Shown piece after piece: positions 7,874 to 16,062 of a DNA stretch of 27,313 nucleotides. How positions within the stretch are numbered: the stretch's first letter is position 1; each line of letters opens with the position of its first letter. The translations under genes and the position numbers were made by a program. The stretch is taken from NCBI GenBank assembly GCA_903832475.1, contig CAILBQ010000443.1, forward strand, positions 1-27,313. Reading direction: 5' to 3'. The notes under the pieces are model-generated. The model did no database searches. It was not told the DNA's origin and was given only the letters and a program-made list of their open reading frames with translations. This DNA is from an uncultured Acidobacteriota bacterium. Its GTDB lineage: Bacteria > Acidobacteriota > Terriglobia > Terriglobales > Acidobacteriaceae.

Positions 7874-8025
7874 GCGCAGTGTCATAGCAGATTGTCCTTT
7901 TCGCAGTGGGATGACCTCAAGTGTCTGCCGAAGGGCTGATGGACGGGAGATGAGTTAAGCCGAAAGGCTCGCGGCTAAAGCCGCCGCGGTACTTTCGAGC
8001 ACCGCAGAAGCCTGAGGGCTGCTGC

Positions 8026-8104
8026 TCCCTCCATAGTGCGGGAGCTTCCTCTGCAAGCGAAAATTCCCTCCGCAGTGCGAGAGCTTTCTCCCGCACACGA
8101 AAGC
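8026..8104. repeat. Two-copy degenerate tandem repeat, about 40 bp each
   Basis: Unit A (8026-8064) and unit B (8065-8104) both begin TCCCTCC and share AGTGCG, GAGCTT and CGAAA blocks; by eye about 80% of positions agree. Unit B folds as GTGCG-a-GAG-cttt-CTC-c-CGCAC (8075-8096), and unit A has a weaker version of the same hairpin. The array ends 66 bases after the histidine kinase stop. Confidence 0.6.
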
Positions 8105-8170
8105 TACCGCTTGGACACGGAAGGCATTCCAGGAATCGGGCTCTCCTGCGTGCTTTTGAAAAACCACTGC

Positions 8171-10918
8171 TTATGAAAAGGGCAGAAAGATCTGGAAGAC
8201 CGAACCGGAAGCGCCGGGCCGGGTTGAACTGCGGACACGCAGGAAGCCGCGATGGCGAGTGACGATGTCGCGGGCGATCCACAGACCCAGGCCGGTGCCG
8301 TAGATACCTTTGGTGGTGTAGAACGCGTCGAAGATAAAAGGCAGCTGATGGGGCGCGATGCCGCGTCCAGAATCGGCGATGGTGACCAGCAAACCGTTCT
8401 GGCCCGCGCTTGACCAGGCCCGGCCGGGCCGCACGCGGATCGCCAGGTTGCCCTTATCGGGAAGCGCTTCCAGGGCGTTGCTGAGAATATGAGCCAGCGC
8501 CTGGCGCACCTCTCCGGCCATGCAGAGCAGGTCTTGAGCCGGGCGGTACTTACGGACAACCTTGATGGATTTTCGATCAATGGCCGGCCGGTTCAGCGAA
8601 AGAAGAGAATCGAGCGTAGTTGCCATCTGCAGCGCGGAAGGCTGCGTCAACTCGCGATGAAACAGCAGCGACTGTTTCGTCACTTCGGTGACGCGCTGCA
8701 ACTGCTGTTGTGCAGTGTTGACCAGTTGCCGGGTTCCCTCATCAAGACTGGCATTGCTCTCCATCAGGTAGAGCAGGTTGACGACGCCGGCCAGCGGGTT
8801 ATTGATCTCGTGCGAGATACTCGAGGCGAGGCGGCCCGCCACACTCAGCTTTTCTGAGCGGCGGATGGCTTCTTCGCTCATCTTGCGGTCGTGCACGTCG
8901 GTGGAGCTGCCCAGCCAGCGATCGATGTCGCCGGCGTCATTGCGAACGGGGATGGCACGCGCCAGGAAGTGCCGGAATTCGCCATCATGGCGGCGCAGGC
9001 GGTATTCCTGGAGGTAAGGCGTCTGGGTGCGCACCGCGGACGCCCAGGCCTCGGCAGCGGCGGCTCGATCGTCGGGGTGGACGCAGGCCTGCCATTCCAT
9101 GTTCATCAAATCGCAAGTGGGGACACCGGTGTAGTCTAGGTAGCGCTGGTTGCAGTACGTCTTGACGCCCCTCGCGTCGGTGACCCAGACGAATTGCGGC
9201 AAGCTCTCAGCCAGATCGCGGAAGCGCTTTTCGCTTTCGTGCACGACTGCTTCGGCCTGCTTCTCTTCGGTGATGTCGAGGGCCGCCAGCATGGCGCGCG
9301 CGGGATGGCGCCGAGTGCCATTGCCTTCGAAGAAGACCTGTTTGCGCACCCGGAGCCAGCGAACCGTGCTGTCCGGCCAGACTACGCGATGATCCATCTC
9401 GAACCAGCCGGGGCCGGCAGGATCAAGACAGGCGGCGATTCTGCGCTGCAGCTCCAGCGCATCCGCGGGATGAAAGGTGCGATGGACGACCTCACGCGGC
9501 ACAGCGACTCCTTCCAGGGCGAGACCGAACATGCGAGCTGCTTCGGCGGAAAGATGGTTTATGCCGCTGGCGTAGTCGATCTCCGCCAGTCCCAGGCGGG
9601 CAACTTCCATGCCCAGCCGCGCGCGTTCTTCGCTGCTGCGCAGAGCAGCTTCGGTTCTCTTGCGCTCGGAAATATCGGTGAAGGTGCCGATCCAATGCGT
9701 GACGTGGCCGTGCTCGTCGAGCACCGGGGTGGCTTGTTTCAGGAACCAGACATACTCCCCATCGGCGCGGCGCAGGCGCAGCTCCGATTGTGACAGCCGT
9801 CCGTGGCGGCGGTCGATCTGCAAGCGGGTCATCGCGACCTTGAGGTCGTCGGGATGCACGTAGCGAATCCATCCGTCGCCCAGGCAGTCCTTCGGATCGG
9901 CCCCAACATAGCGGGCAAAGGCGTCGCTGACCCAGTCGCGGCGTCCATCCGCTGACGCGGTCCAAACCAGCTGGGGCAAGGCTTCGAGCAGGGTACGCAG
10001 CCGCGTCTGGCTTTCCTCGAGCCGTTCACGCAGCCGGTACTGTTCGGTGGTGTCACGCTGGATGGCGAACCAGTGCGTATACCAGCCGCTGTCATCGGCC
10101 ACGGGAACGATGGAGAGTTCGACCGAAAACTCGCTGCCGTCCTTGCTGTAGTTGATCATTTCTTCGCGGACGGGCTGCCAGGACTGGAGCGCGTTTCGAA
10201 CTCGCTGGATGGCAGCACGATCGGTCTTGGGACCTTGCAGGATGCGGGGAGTCTTGCCGATGACTTCCTCGGCACGGTAGCCCGTCATCTGTTCGAAGGC
10301 GGGATTGACGTAGACGATGCGCGGGCCGGGGTCGTCGATGGGCTCAGCTTGGGTGATGAGAATGGCGTCGGTCGAGCGGTCCACGGAGCGGCTCAGCGTG
10401 CGCAGAAAATTGGAGATCTCGGTGCGTTCTTCCAGCTCTTTTTCGAGTTCATCGTGGCGGAGGGTGGCAAGCTGGCCGAGCTTTTGCGCGGTCACGTCGA
10501 CCGACATGCCCACCATGCCGACCGGTTCGCCGTCGGCGTCACGCAACAAGCCTACGGAGAGATGGACGTAGATGTAGTCGCCGGATTGGGTGCGATTGCG
10601 AACCTCGCCCTGGAATTCGCCGTGTTTCATAACAGCAGGCAATACCCGGTCGGTGAGGACGTGCTGTTCTTCCTCGGCGTAGAAGGCGGAGATGCTCTTG
10701 CCGGTCAGCTCGTCGGCGTGGAAGCCGTAGATGCGCCGCGCCGCCTGATTGCAGCCGGTAATAATGCCATGAATGTCGGAAGTGATCACGGCATCGTGCA
10801 TCAGGTCGAGGATGCCGGGCTGGAGGAACATCCAGTCCGCGGGCCGCTGAACCGGGGCTGGCGACGAATCGCCTGTCGAAGAAGATCGGGTGGGGGAATG
10901 CGGATCTTCGTGCAGCAA
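8171..10918 (-). CDS. Soluble sensor histidine kinase with five PAS domains
   Basis: The 915-residue product senses a signal through PAS domains and autophosphorylates a His. PAS domains lie at about 36-146, 178-295, 305-425, 430-555 and 560-680. A HisKA helix pair with SISHEINNPLAG follows (phospho-acceptor His703), then a HATPase_c domain (HILSNALEAL, ADSGRGI, FYTTKGIYGTGLGLWIARDI) at about 795-913. No membrane segment or receiver domain is present, so it should be cytoplasmic and must act on a response regulator encoded elsewhere. PAS2 resembles a LOV domain (GKTPRILQGPKTD), but the flavin-adduct Cys is replaced by Pro224. I kept the TTG start because GAGG lies six bases upstream. The next in-frame ATG (10831) has no ribosome site and would trim the first PAS edge only slightly. 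Confidence 0.92.
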   Translation of the reverse strand: MLHEDPHSPTRSSSTGDSSPAPVQRPADWMFLQPGILDLMHDAVITSDIHGIITGCNQAARRIYGFHADELTGKSISAFYAEEEQHVLTDRVLPAVMKHGEFQGEVRNRTQSGDYIYVHLSVGLLRDADGEPVGMVGMSVDVTAQKLGQLATLRHDELEKELEERTEISNFLRTLSRSVDRSTDAILITQAEPIDDPGPRIVYVNPAFEQMTGYRAEEVIGKTPRILQGPKTDRAAIQRVRNALQSWQPVREEMINYSKDGSEFSVELSIVPVADDSGWYTHWFAIQRDTTEQYRLRERLEESQTRLRTLLEALPQLVWTASADGRRDWVSDAFARYVGADPKDCLGDGWIRYVHPDDLKVAMTRLQIDRRHGRLSQSELRLRRADGEYVWFLKQATPVLDEHGHVTHWIGTFTDISERKRTEAALRSSEERARLGMEVARLGLAEIDYASGINHLSAEAARMFGLALEGVAVPREVVHRTFHPADALELQRRIAACLDPAGPGWFEMDHRVVWPDSTVRWLRVRKQVFFEGNGTRRHPARAMLAALDITEEKQAEAVVHESEKRFRDLAESLPQFVWVTDARGVKTYCNQRYLDYTGVPTCDLMNMEWQACVHPDDRAAAAEAWASAVRTQTPYLQEYRLRRHDGEFRHFLARAIPVRNDAGDIDRWLGSSTDVHDRKMSEEAIRRSEKLSVAGRLASSISHEINNPLAGVVNLLYLMESNASLDEGTRQLVNTAQQQLQRVTEVTKQSLLFHRELTQPSALQMATTLDSLLSLNRPAIDRKSIKVVRKYRPAQDLLCMAGEVRQALAHILSNALEALPDKGNLAIRVRPGRAWSSAGQNGLLVTIADSGRGIAPHQLPFIFDAFYTTKGIYGTGLGLWIARDIVTRHRGFLRVRSSTRPGASGSVFQIFLPFS

Positions 10919-10988
10919 AGTACACCTCTAAATCCTGGGGCGAAGGGCGGATGCGAGAGGTGAACGGGGGAGCAAGCCTTCTCTGCAA

Positions 10989-11016
10989 AATATGAATACT
11001 ATTTTTACTACGTCAT
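10989..11016 (-). promoter_or_regulatory. Candidate promoter of the histidine kinase gene
   Basis: On the minus strand, ATGACG (11016-11011) and CATATT (10994-10989) are separated by 16 bases; each matches 4 of 6 consensus positions. The AT-rich block stands out from its GC-rich surroundings and lies about 70 bases before the start codon. Confidence 0.35.
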
Positions 11017-11083
11017 CGAAATTGCGCGCTTAATTTTTTGCGAATTCCCGGATGCGGTCGGTCTTGGCTTGCGGAAAACGGCG

Positions 11084-12151
11084 TTATCTCAGGATGTGCT
11101 GTAACTCGATCAAGAAAAAGATGTTCAGACCCATGGAGAGGACCAGGAGAACGAGGCCGATGATGGCGAAGAGGCTCAGTCGGCTGCCAACCGAGCGCAG
11201 GTCTTCGACTAGTTCCTGCTGCTCGAGGGTATTGCGGTCGGTGGCCTCGCGAACGCGCTCCAGGTGGTCTTCGACGCGCTTCAGGCTGGTGCCCTGGTCC
11301 TGCAGCTGGGTTTTGAGGTCGCGCTGGGAATCGCGAACTTCGGCGAGGCCGCGGTTGATGGGCTCCAGGTCGACGCGTACCTGCGGCGGGGGCGGCGGAT
11401 GATGAGGCTGCTGCGTGACCAGGCTGCTGAGGACGGTGGCGAAGTTGCCGTCGAGTAAGGGCAGCAGCCGCTGTACGACAGGGATGGCGGAACGAATGGC
11501 CTGGACAGCTTTTTGCAGGCCGGTCTTAGCGGCATTGGGGTCTTCGGCTGCGGGCGCGGGCAGGGCATGGGTGGCCGGGGCGTCGCTGCCGGCGGCAGGC
11601 GTGGGACTGGCTGCCGGCGGAGCCGCGGCAGCTACCGAGGACGGGTAGGGCGTCGAGGTGAAGCCCGTGACGGGCAAATTTGAGGGTGGCGGCGCGGGGG
11701 TTGGCGGTACGGGCGTTGGCGTTGGCGCGGGATAGCCGGTCGGGGAAAATCCTGACGCTTGGAAGCCGGAAGGCGACGGGTACGACCCATTGGGAGCGTT
11801 TGAGTGCAGGACATCGGGAAAAGTCTCATCCGGCGCTGGGGGCGCAGGCTGATAGGGTGGCGTCTGAATCGGCGAAACCGCCGAGGCCTGGTAGGACGTG
11901 GACTGCGAAGGGTACTGGGAGCCGAAGCTCGGAGCCGGTTGCGCGACAGGGGCATTCACGGGCGGCGGAGGCGGGGGCGGCGTGATGCGAATATCCTCAA
12001 AGGCGCCGTAGGCGGGTCCGCGTCCGCCCGCCGGGCCAATGGGCAAAGGCGCTCCCTGGAACGGGCGCAGACGTGGTTCGTGGGCCGGGTCGCTCATCGC
12101 CTGCAGGCGCTGGCCCAGCTCATCTAAACCGTGATTCTGCGAGTCGCTCAT
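11084..12151 (-). CDS. Proline-rich protein with coiled coil and C-terminal membrane anchor
   Basis: The 355-residue product has no signal peptide. Residues about 55-200 are very rich in Pro, Ala, Ser and Thr (including a run of seven Pro) and look disordered. A helical stretch (LQKAVQAIRSAIPVVQRLLPLL) and a second short Pro run follow. Residues about 255-325 form a charged coiled coil (QRDLKTQLQDQ, LKRVEDHLERVREATDRN). The protein ends in a single hydrophobic helix (FAIIGLVLLVLSMGLNIFFLI) with only six or so residues after it. This layout predicts a tail-anchored inner-membrane protein with the proline-rich arm in the cytoplasm. The ATG has GGGAAAGG just upstream, and an AT-rich TATATATT (12169-12177 region) could be its -10 box. 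It lies 95 bases downstream of the aroDE gene on the same strand. The function is unknown. Confidence 0.78.
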   Translation of the reverse strand: MSDSQNHGLDELGQRLQAMSDPAHEPRLRPFQGAPLPIGPAGGRGPAYGAFEDIRITPPPPPPPVNAPVAQPAPSFGSQYPSQSTSYQASAVSPIQTPPYQPAPPAPDETFPDVLHSNAPNGSYPSPSGFQASGFSPTGYPAPTPTPVPPTPAPPPSNLPVTGFTSTPYPSSVAAAAPPAASPTPAAGSDAPATHALPAPAAEDPNAAKTGLQKAVQAIRSAIPVVQRLLPLLDGNFATVLSSLVTQQPHHPPPPPQVRVDLEPINRGLAEVRDSQRDLKTQLQDQGTSLKRVEDHLERVREATDRNTLEQQELVEDLRSVGSRLSLFAIIGLVLLVLSMGLNIFFLIELQHILR

Positions 12152-12246
12152 CCTAAACCTTTCCCTACCAATATATAGAGAATTTCCCGCGAGTGCGGAA
12201 GTGGTACGCCCTCCCTGGGCGTTTGCGTTGTGCCGAAACGGGCCGC

Positions 12247-13824
12247 TTACACGACGGTTGCGTGGTGCTGCTTGTTGAGCGCAAACAGCACAACGCGCTG
12301 CATCTCGGCTTCCGGCGCAGCTTTGCCGGTCCAGATTTCGAACTGGCGTGCACCCTGCTGCACGAACATTTCCACGCCTTGGATAGTCGCCAAGCCGCGC
12401 GCTTTGGCGGCCTGCAGCAGCGGCGTTTCAAGCGGGTTATAGACCAGGTCGAAGACCAGCCGTGCGCGCCATTCGGATGTTTCGAGCGGAAGCGGGTGGG
12501 CGTTGCCGTGCATACCGCAGGGGGTGGCGTTGATGAGGACGTCAAACTCCGTTTCGGGAATCTGCTTGCGAGCGATCAGGCGGATGCCCATCGATGCGCC
12601 GGTGGCCATCAGTTCGCGGGAGCGGGTTTCGCTGCGGCTCCAGACGGAGACGTTGGCGCCTTTTTCGGCCAGGCCAAAGGCGGCGGCGCGGGCGGCTCCG
12701 CCGGCCCCCAGCACCAGCACGCGAGCACCCTTGAGGGCCAGGCGTTTTTCCAGCGGCCGAAGGATGCCTGCCACGTCGGTGTTGAAGCCGTACAGCTTGC
12801 CGTCGGCGCCGGTGCGCACGGTGTTGCAAGCGCCCAGTTTGGCGGCCATGGGGTCGACGTTGGCCAGGTGCTGGAGGATGGTCTGCTTGTGCGGCATGGT
12901 GACGCTGAATCCGCTCAAGGGCAGCTTGCGCGCCAGGGTCAGCAGGTCGTCGATCGAGTCGGTCTTGAGTGGCAGGTAGACGGCGTTGACGCGCTCGCGG
13001 TGGAAGGCGGTGTTCTGCATCAACGGAGAGAGCGAATGGGCGACGGGGCTCCCCACCACGCCATAGATGCGCGTTGCCTGGTCCAGAGTCTCGATGCGGT
13101 AGAGGTCTTTCAAGGTGCGCGCGGAAACCTGGCCAGCGGCGGTGGCGTGGCCGTCAGGCGGCGCGGCGAAGGTGAATGCCGAACCTGCCCGCAGGCTGAG
13201 AATGCGGCTGACGATTCCCGGTTCGCCCATGGCGATGCCGACCACTTGGGCCTGGGCGCTGCGCTGGTCGATCCAATGCAGCAGCTCCAGGCTGTCCGTA
13301 AGGGTGTGCGCCGTGGTCACGATCTTGACGAAATCGGGCTCGAAGCGCTGAATGCGCGCAAACACGGCATCCGCATCGCCCGCCCCGTTAAAGTCATGCG
13401 AACTGATCATCAGCGCGACCCCGTTTTCGCGCAGGAATTCGATTTGATCTGTGCTGCATTGCTCGGCGGATTCGATCTCGAGGTCGACCATCGCGAAGCC
13501 GCATTCGGCAGCGTGGGCCAGGATGAGAATTTCTTCCCCCAGCGAGCCGGCGAAGGCGCCTCCGTAGGCTTTGCGCCGGCAGGTGGCAATGGCGGCCACA
13601 TCTTTGTGGGCGAGCAGGAAGTCGGCAATGGCTTTGATGGCCGCTCGCGGCGTGTGCGGTGCCTCGAGGGCATCGAGCCGGAATTCCAGGAAGTGCGATT
13701 CTGCCAGTGACGCATTCGCCCGCTCCAGCAGCTCTTCCACGGTAGGAGCCTGAAGGGCCACGCACACCTTTCCCATGCGGGTTCTGAGCATGGCCGTGAG
13801 CGAGATGGAGCGATCGACTAGCAT
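12247..13824 (-). CDS. aroDE: Bifunctional 3-dehydroquinate dehydratase (type I) / shikimate dehydrogenase
   Basis: This 525-residue fusion catalyses steps three and four of the shikimate pathway: 3-dehydroquinate to 3-dehydroshikimate, then NADPH-dependent reduction to shikimate. The N-terminal AroD part (about 18-245) has EFRLD (47-51), the catalytic His143 (SSHDF) and the Schiff-base Lys167 (FVKIVT). The AroE part (about 252-525) has GSPVAHSLSP (258-267), catalytic Lys313 (TMPHKQ), Asn334 (CNTV) and Asp350 (GFNTD). It also has the nucleotide-binding GAGGAAR (373-379) and GVEMFVQQG near the end. All key residues of both halves are present, so both should be active. The start is uncertain: ATGs at 13824, 13791 and 13776 all lack a clear ribosome site, and the domain begins just after the last. 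Such fusions are known in plants, Chlamydia and some other bacteria. Confidence 0.93.
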   Translation of the reverse strand: MLVDRSISLTAMLRTRMGKVCVALQAPTVEELLERANASLAESHFLEFRLDALEAPHTPRAAIKAIADFLLAHKDVAAIATCRRKAYGGAFAGSLGEEILILAHAAECGFAMVDLEIESAEQCSTDQIEFLRENGVALMISSHDFNGAGDADAVFARIQRFEPDFVKIVTTAHTLTDSLELLHWIDQRSAQAQVVGIAMGEPGIVSRILSLRAGSAFTFAAPPDGHATAAGQVSARTLKDLYRIETLDQATRIYGVVGSPVAHSLSPLMQNTAFHRERVNAVYLPLKTDSIDDLLTLARKLPLSGFSVTMPHKQTILQHLANVDPMAAKLGACNTVRTGADGKLYGFNTDVAGILRPLEKRLALKGARVLVLGAGGAARAAAFGLAEKGANVSVWSRSETRSRELMATGASMGIRLIARKQIPETEFDVLINATPCGMHGNAHPLPLETSEWRARLVFDLVYNPLETPLLQAAKARGLATIQGVEMFVQQGARQFEIWTGKAAPEAEMQRVVLFALNKQHHATVV

Positions 13825-13945
13825 CGTAGCAATTGCGGCATCTTAGACGGCTTGCTGAATCAACGCAAGGGCCTAAATGTACAGGATGAATATAGTTCGT
13901 CCAAAAGGTCTGAAAAACGCAGGGAACGATTCGGGACCGGATTGC

Positions 13946-13985
13946 GGCAACCTTTGCACCGGGCTAGGGCCTGATGTGGCAACCT
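13946..13985. promoter_or_regulatory. Direct repeat GGCAACCT x2 upstream of the M3 peptidase gene
   Basis: GGCAACCT occurs at 13946-13953 and 13978-13985, 32 bases apart (about three helical turns), ending 22 bases before the start codon. A TATAGT at 13891-13896 could be a -10 box, but no -35 box pairs with it. An operator role is only a suggestion. Confidence 0.3.
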
Positions 13986-14007
13986 AGATGTTCAGAGGAG
14001 TAACGCG

Positions 14008-16032
14008 ATGACGGTTGCAGAGAAAGCGGCGACAGAGGCTACGGATGCAATTCATGTGTGGCAAAAAGCGGGTAAAGCCCCTTCCGAATTAAGCGCGGAA
14101 GATGTGACGGCGTGGGTGTCTGGCCGACTAACGGCGCATGAAGCTGCGCTTGAAGCGTTGCTTGCCGTTCAAGGTTCGCGGACGCCGGAAAACTCCTTGC
14201 GGCTGTACGACGTTGCCATCGAGCAGCTCAGCTTGGCTGGAGCGCAGGCCGGTGTGCTGAATTCCGTCGCGGCCGACAAAGCCGTGCGCGATCAGGCCCA
14301 GGAAGAAGCCCAGCGCATCGCCGAAGCGGGCACCAAGTTGAGCCTGAACCGTCCTGTCTACGAAGCGTTGAGCGCCATGGACCTGGCCGGCGCGGACGAG
14401 CCAACGGTGCACTACGTCCAGCGCACCCTGCTCAGCTACCGGCTGGCCGGCGTGGACAAGGACGACGCTACGCGCGCCCATCTGGGCGAACTCCACGAGA
14501 AAGCGACGCGCCTGTCTCTGGAATTCAGCCGCAACATCCAAGAAGGCGCAAAGACGATTGTGGTCGAGAATGCCGCCGAGCTCGAAGGCCTGCCCGCCGA
14601 CTACCTTGCCCGCCACACGCCCAACTGCGACGGCCACTTCCTGCTAAGCACCGACCAGCCCGACATGCAGCCGGTCATGACCTTCGCCAAGAGCGATGCC
14701 CTGCGCGAACGGATGTTCCTCGCCTACAACACCCGCGCTTACCCGGTGAATGGACAAATCCTGCTGGATTTGCTGGCGGTTCGGCAGGAAATTGCCACTC
14801 TGCTTGGATTTTCGAGCTGGGCCAACCTGGCTACGGCGGATCAGATGATGGGCTCGGCTGCCAATGTGCGTAGCTTCATCGGACGGCTGGAAGAAGCCAG
14901 CCGCGCCGGCGCCGAGCGCGAATACGGCATGGTGCTGGAGTTTGCCCGCAAGTTTGAACCGGGATTGAAGACGATGAACGCCGCCAGCAGGGGTTACTGG
15001 TATGAGCAATACCGCCGCGCCGCCTTCGATTTCGACTCCCAATCTGTGCGCCCCTACTTTCCCTATGCGCAGGTGGAGCAGGGCGTTTTGGACACGGCAG
15101 CCAAGCTGTTTGGCGTCATCTTCCGGAAATCCGCCGCGCCGGGATGGCATGAGAGCGTCACGGTATACGACGTTGTCGATCTGGACGGTGAGACGGCCAT
15201 CGGCAGGTTTTACCTGGACATGCACCCGCGGGAAGGGAAGGACAAGTGGTTTTCGGCAACCCCGGTGGTGACTGGCGTCAAGGGCCGCTACCTGCCAGAA
15301 GCCGGGTTGATCTGCAATTTCCCCGGCGGCGAAGAGGGCGATCCGGGGCTCATGCAGTACTCCGATGTGGTGACTTACTTCCACGAATTCGGCCACCTCA
15401 TGCACGCCATCTTGGGCTGCCATACCAAATGGGCCGGGCTTTCCGGATTTGCCACCGAGGGCGACTTTATTGAAGTTCCTTCGCAGATGCTGGAGGAGTT
15501 TTTCCGTGATGTGGCCCTGCTGCAAAGCTTCGCGCGCCATTACGAAACCGGCGAGGTGCTGCCCGCGGAGCTGATCCAGAAAATGAAGCTGGCCGGCGCC
15601 TTTGGTCGGGCGGATTGGGTGCGTTCGCAGCTTTACTACACGACGCTGTCGCTCGACCTGCATGACCAGGATCCGGCCGGCATCGATCTCGACCGGGTGA
15701 CCAAGTCGCTGTATCAGAGCCTGCAACCCTGGCAGTGGATCGAGGGCAACCGCATGTATGCCAGCTTTGGGCACCTGATGGGCTATTCGTCGAATTACTA
15801 CACCTATGCCTTCGACAAGGTGATTGCGCTGGATTTCTTCGCGCAGTTTGATCCTGCCGATTTGCTGGGTTGTGCGGCGGGCACCGACTATCGCAGGAAG
15901 GTGATCGAGCAGGGCGGCTCGCGGCCGGGACGGCAGATGGTGCGCGACTTCCTGGGACGGGATGAGGAGTTCTCCGCCTTTACGGATTGGCTGAACGAAG
16001 AATTCGAAGCGGAGGCGCTGGCAAGCGTTTAG
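14008..16032 (+). CDS. M3 family zinc oligopeptidase (thimet/oligoendopeptidase type)
   Basis: This metallopeptidase cleaves short peptides in the cytoplasm. The 674-residue product has no signal peptide. The zinc motif is H459-E-F-G-H463 (within VTYFHEFGHLMHAIL), and the third ligand is probably Glu489 (GDFIEVPSQMLEEF), as in thimet oligopeptidase. Further family signatures are GRFYLDMHPREGKDKWF before the zinc site and the substrate-binding YASFGHLMGYSSNYYTYAF near the C-terminus. The length matches M3A enzymes (about 650-720). The ATG has GAGGAG seven bases upstream, a strong ribosome site. It is followed after 30 bases by a dehydrogenase gene on the same strand, probably co-transcribed. 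The exact subgroup (PrlC/Dcp/thimet-like) cannot be fixed by eye. Confidence 0.93.
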   Translation: MTVAEKAATEATDAIHVWQKAGKAPSELSAEDVTAWVSGRLTAHEAALEALLAVQGSRTPENSLRLYDVAIEQLSLAGAQAGVLNSVAADKAVRDQAQEEAQRIAEAGTKLSLNRPVYEALSAMDLAGADEPTVHYVQRTLLSYRLAGVDKDDATRAHLGELHEKATRLSLEFSRNIQEGAKTIVVENAAELEGLPADYLARHTPNCDGHFLLSTDQPDMQPVMTFAKSDALRERMFLAYNTRAYPVNGQILLDLLAVRQEIATLLGFSSWANLATADQMMGSAANVRSFIGRLEEASRAGAEREYGMVLEFARKFEPGLKTMNAASRGYWYEQYRRAAFDFDSQSVRPYFPYAQVEQGVLDTAAKLFGVIFRKSAAPGWHESVTVYDVVDLDGETAIGRFYLDMHPREGKDKWFSATPVVTGVKGRYLPEAGLICNFPGGEEGDPGLMQYSDVVTYFHEFGHLMHAILGCHTKWAGLSGFATEGDFIEVPSQMLEEFFRDVALLQSFARHYETGEVLPAELIQKMKLAGAFGRADWVRSQLYYTTLSLDLHDQDPAGIDLDRVTKSLYQSLQPWQWIEGNRMYASFGHLMGYSSNYYTYAFDKVIALDFFAQFDPADLLGCAAGTDYRRKVIEQGGSRPGRQMVRDFLGRDEEFSAFTDWLNEEFEAEALASV

Positions 16033-16062
16033 ACGCTGTCGCGAAGCCTGGAAAAGAGAGAC

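Larger units (their letters stand above)
7847..8170. repeat. Intergenic region with REP-like hairpins and a tandem repeat
   Basis: This 324-base region lies between convergent genes. It has AGCGCGAA/TTCGCGCT (7851-7873) just after the TPR-gene stop. Next come GCGGCT-AA-AGCCGC (7971-7984) and GCGGT/ACCGC (7986-8005). A degenerate tandem repeat fills 8026-8104. The dense inverted repeats in a convergent gap fit REP/BIME-like elements or paired terminators. I do not find a gene here. Confidence 0.6.

Noticed and set aside
12193..13710. Long plus-strand frame of 505 codons opposite aroDE
   Set aside because: It is the antisense of a gene with all active-site motifs and shows no domain features of its own.
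14128..15774. Minus-strand frames opposite the M3 peptidase gene
   Set aside because: They are shadows of a gene with an intact zinc site and strong ribosome site.
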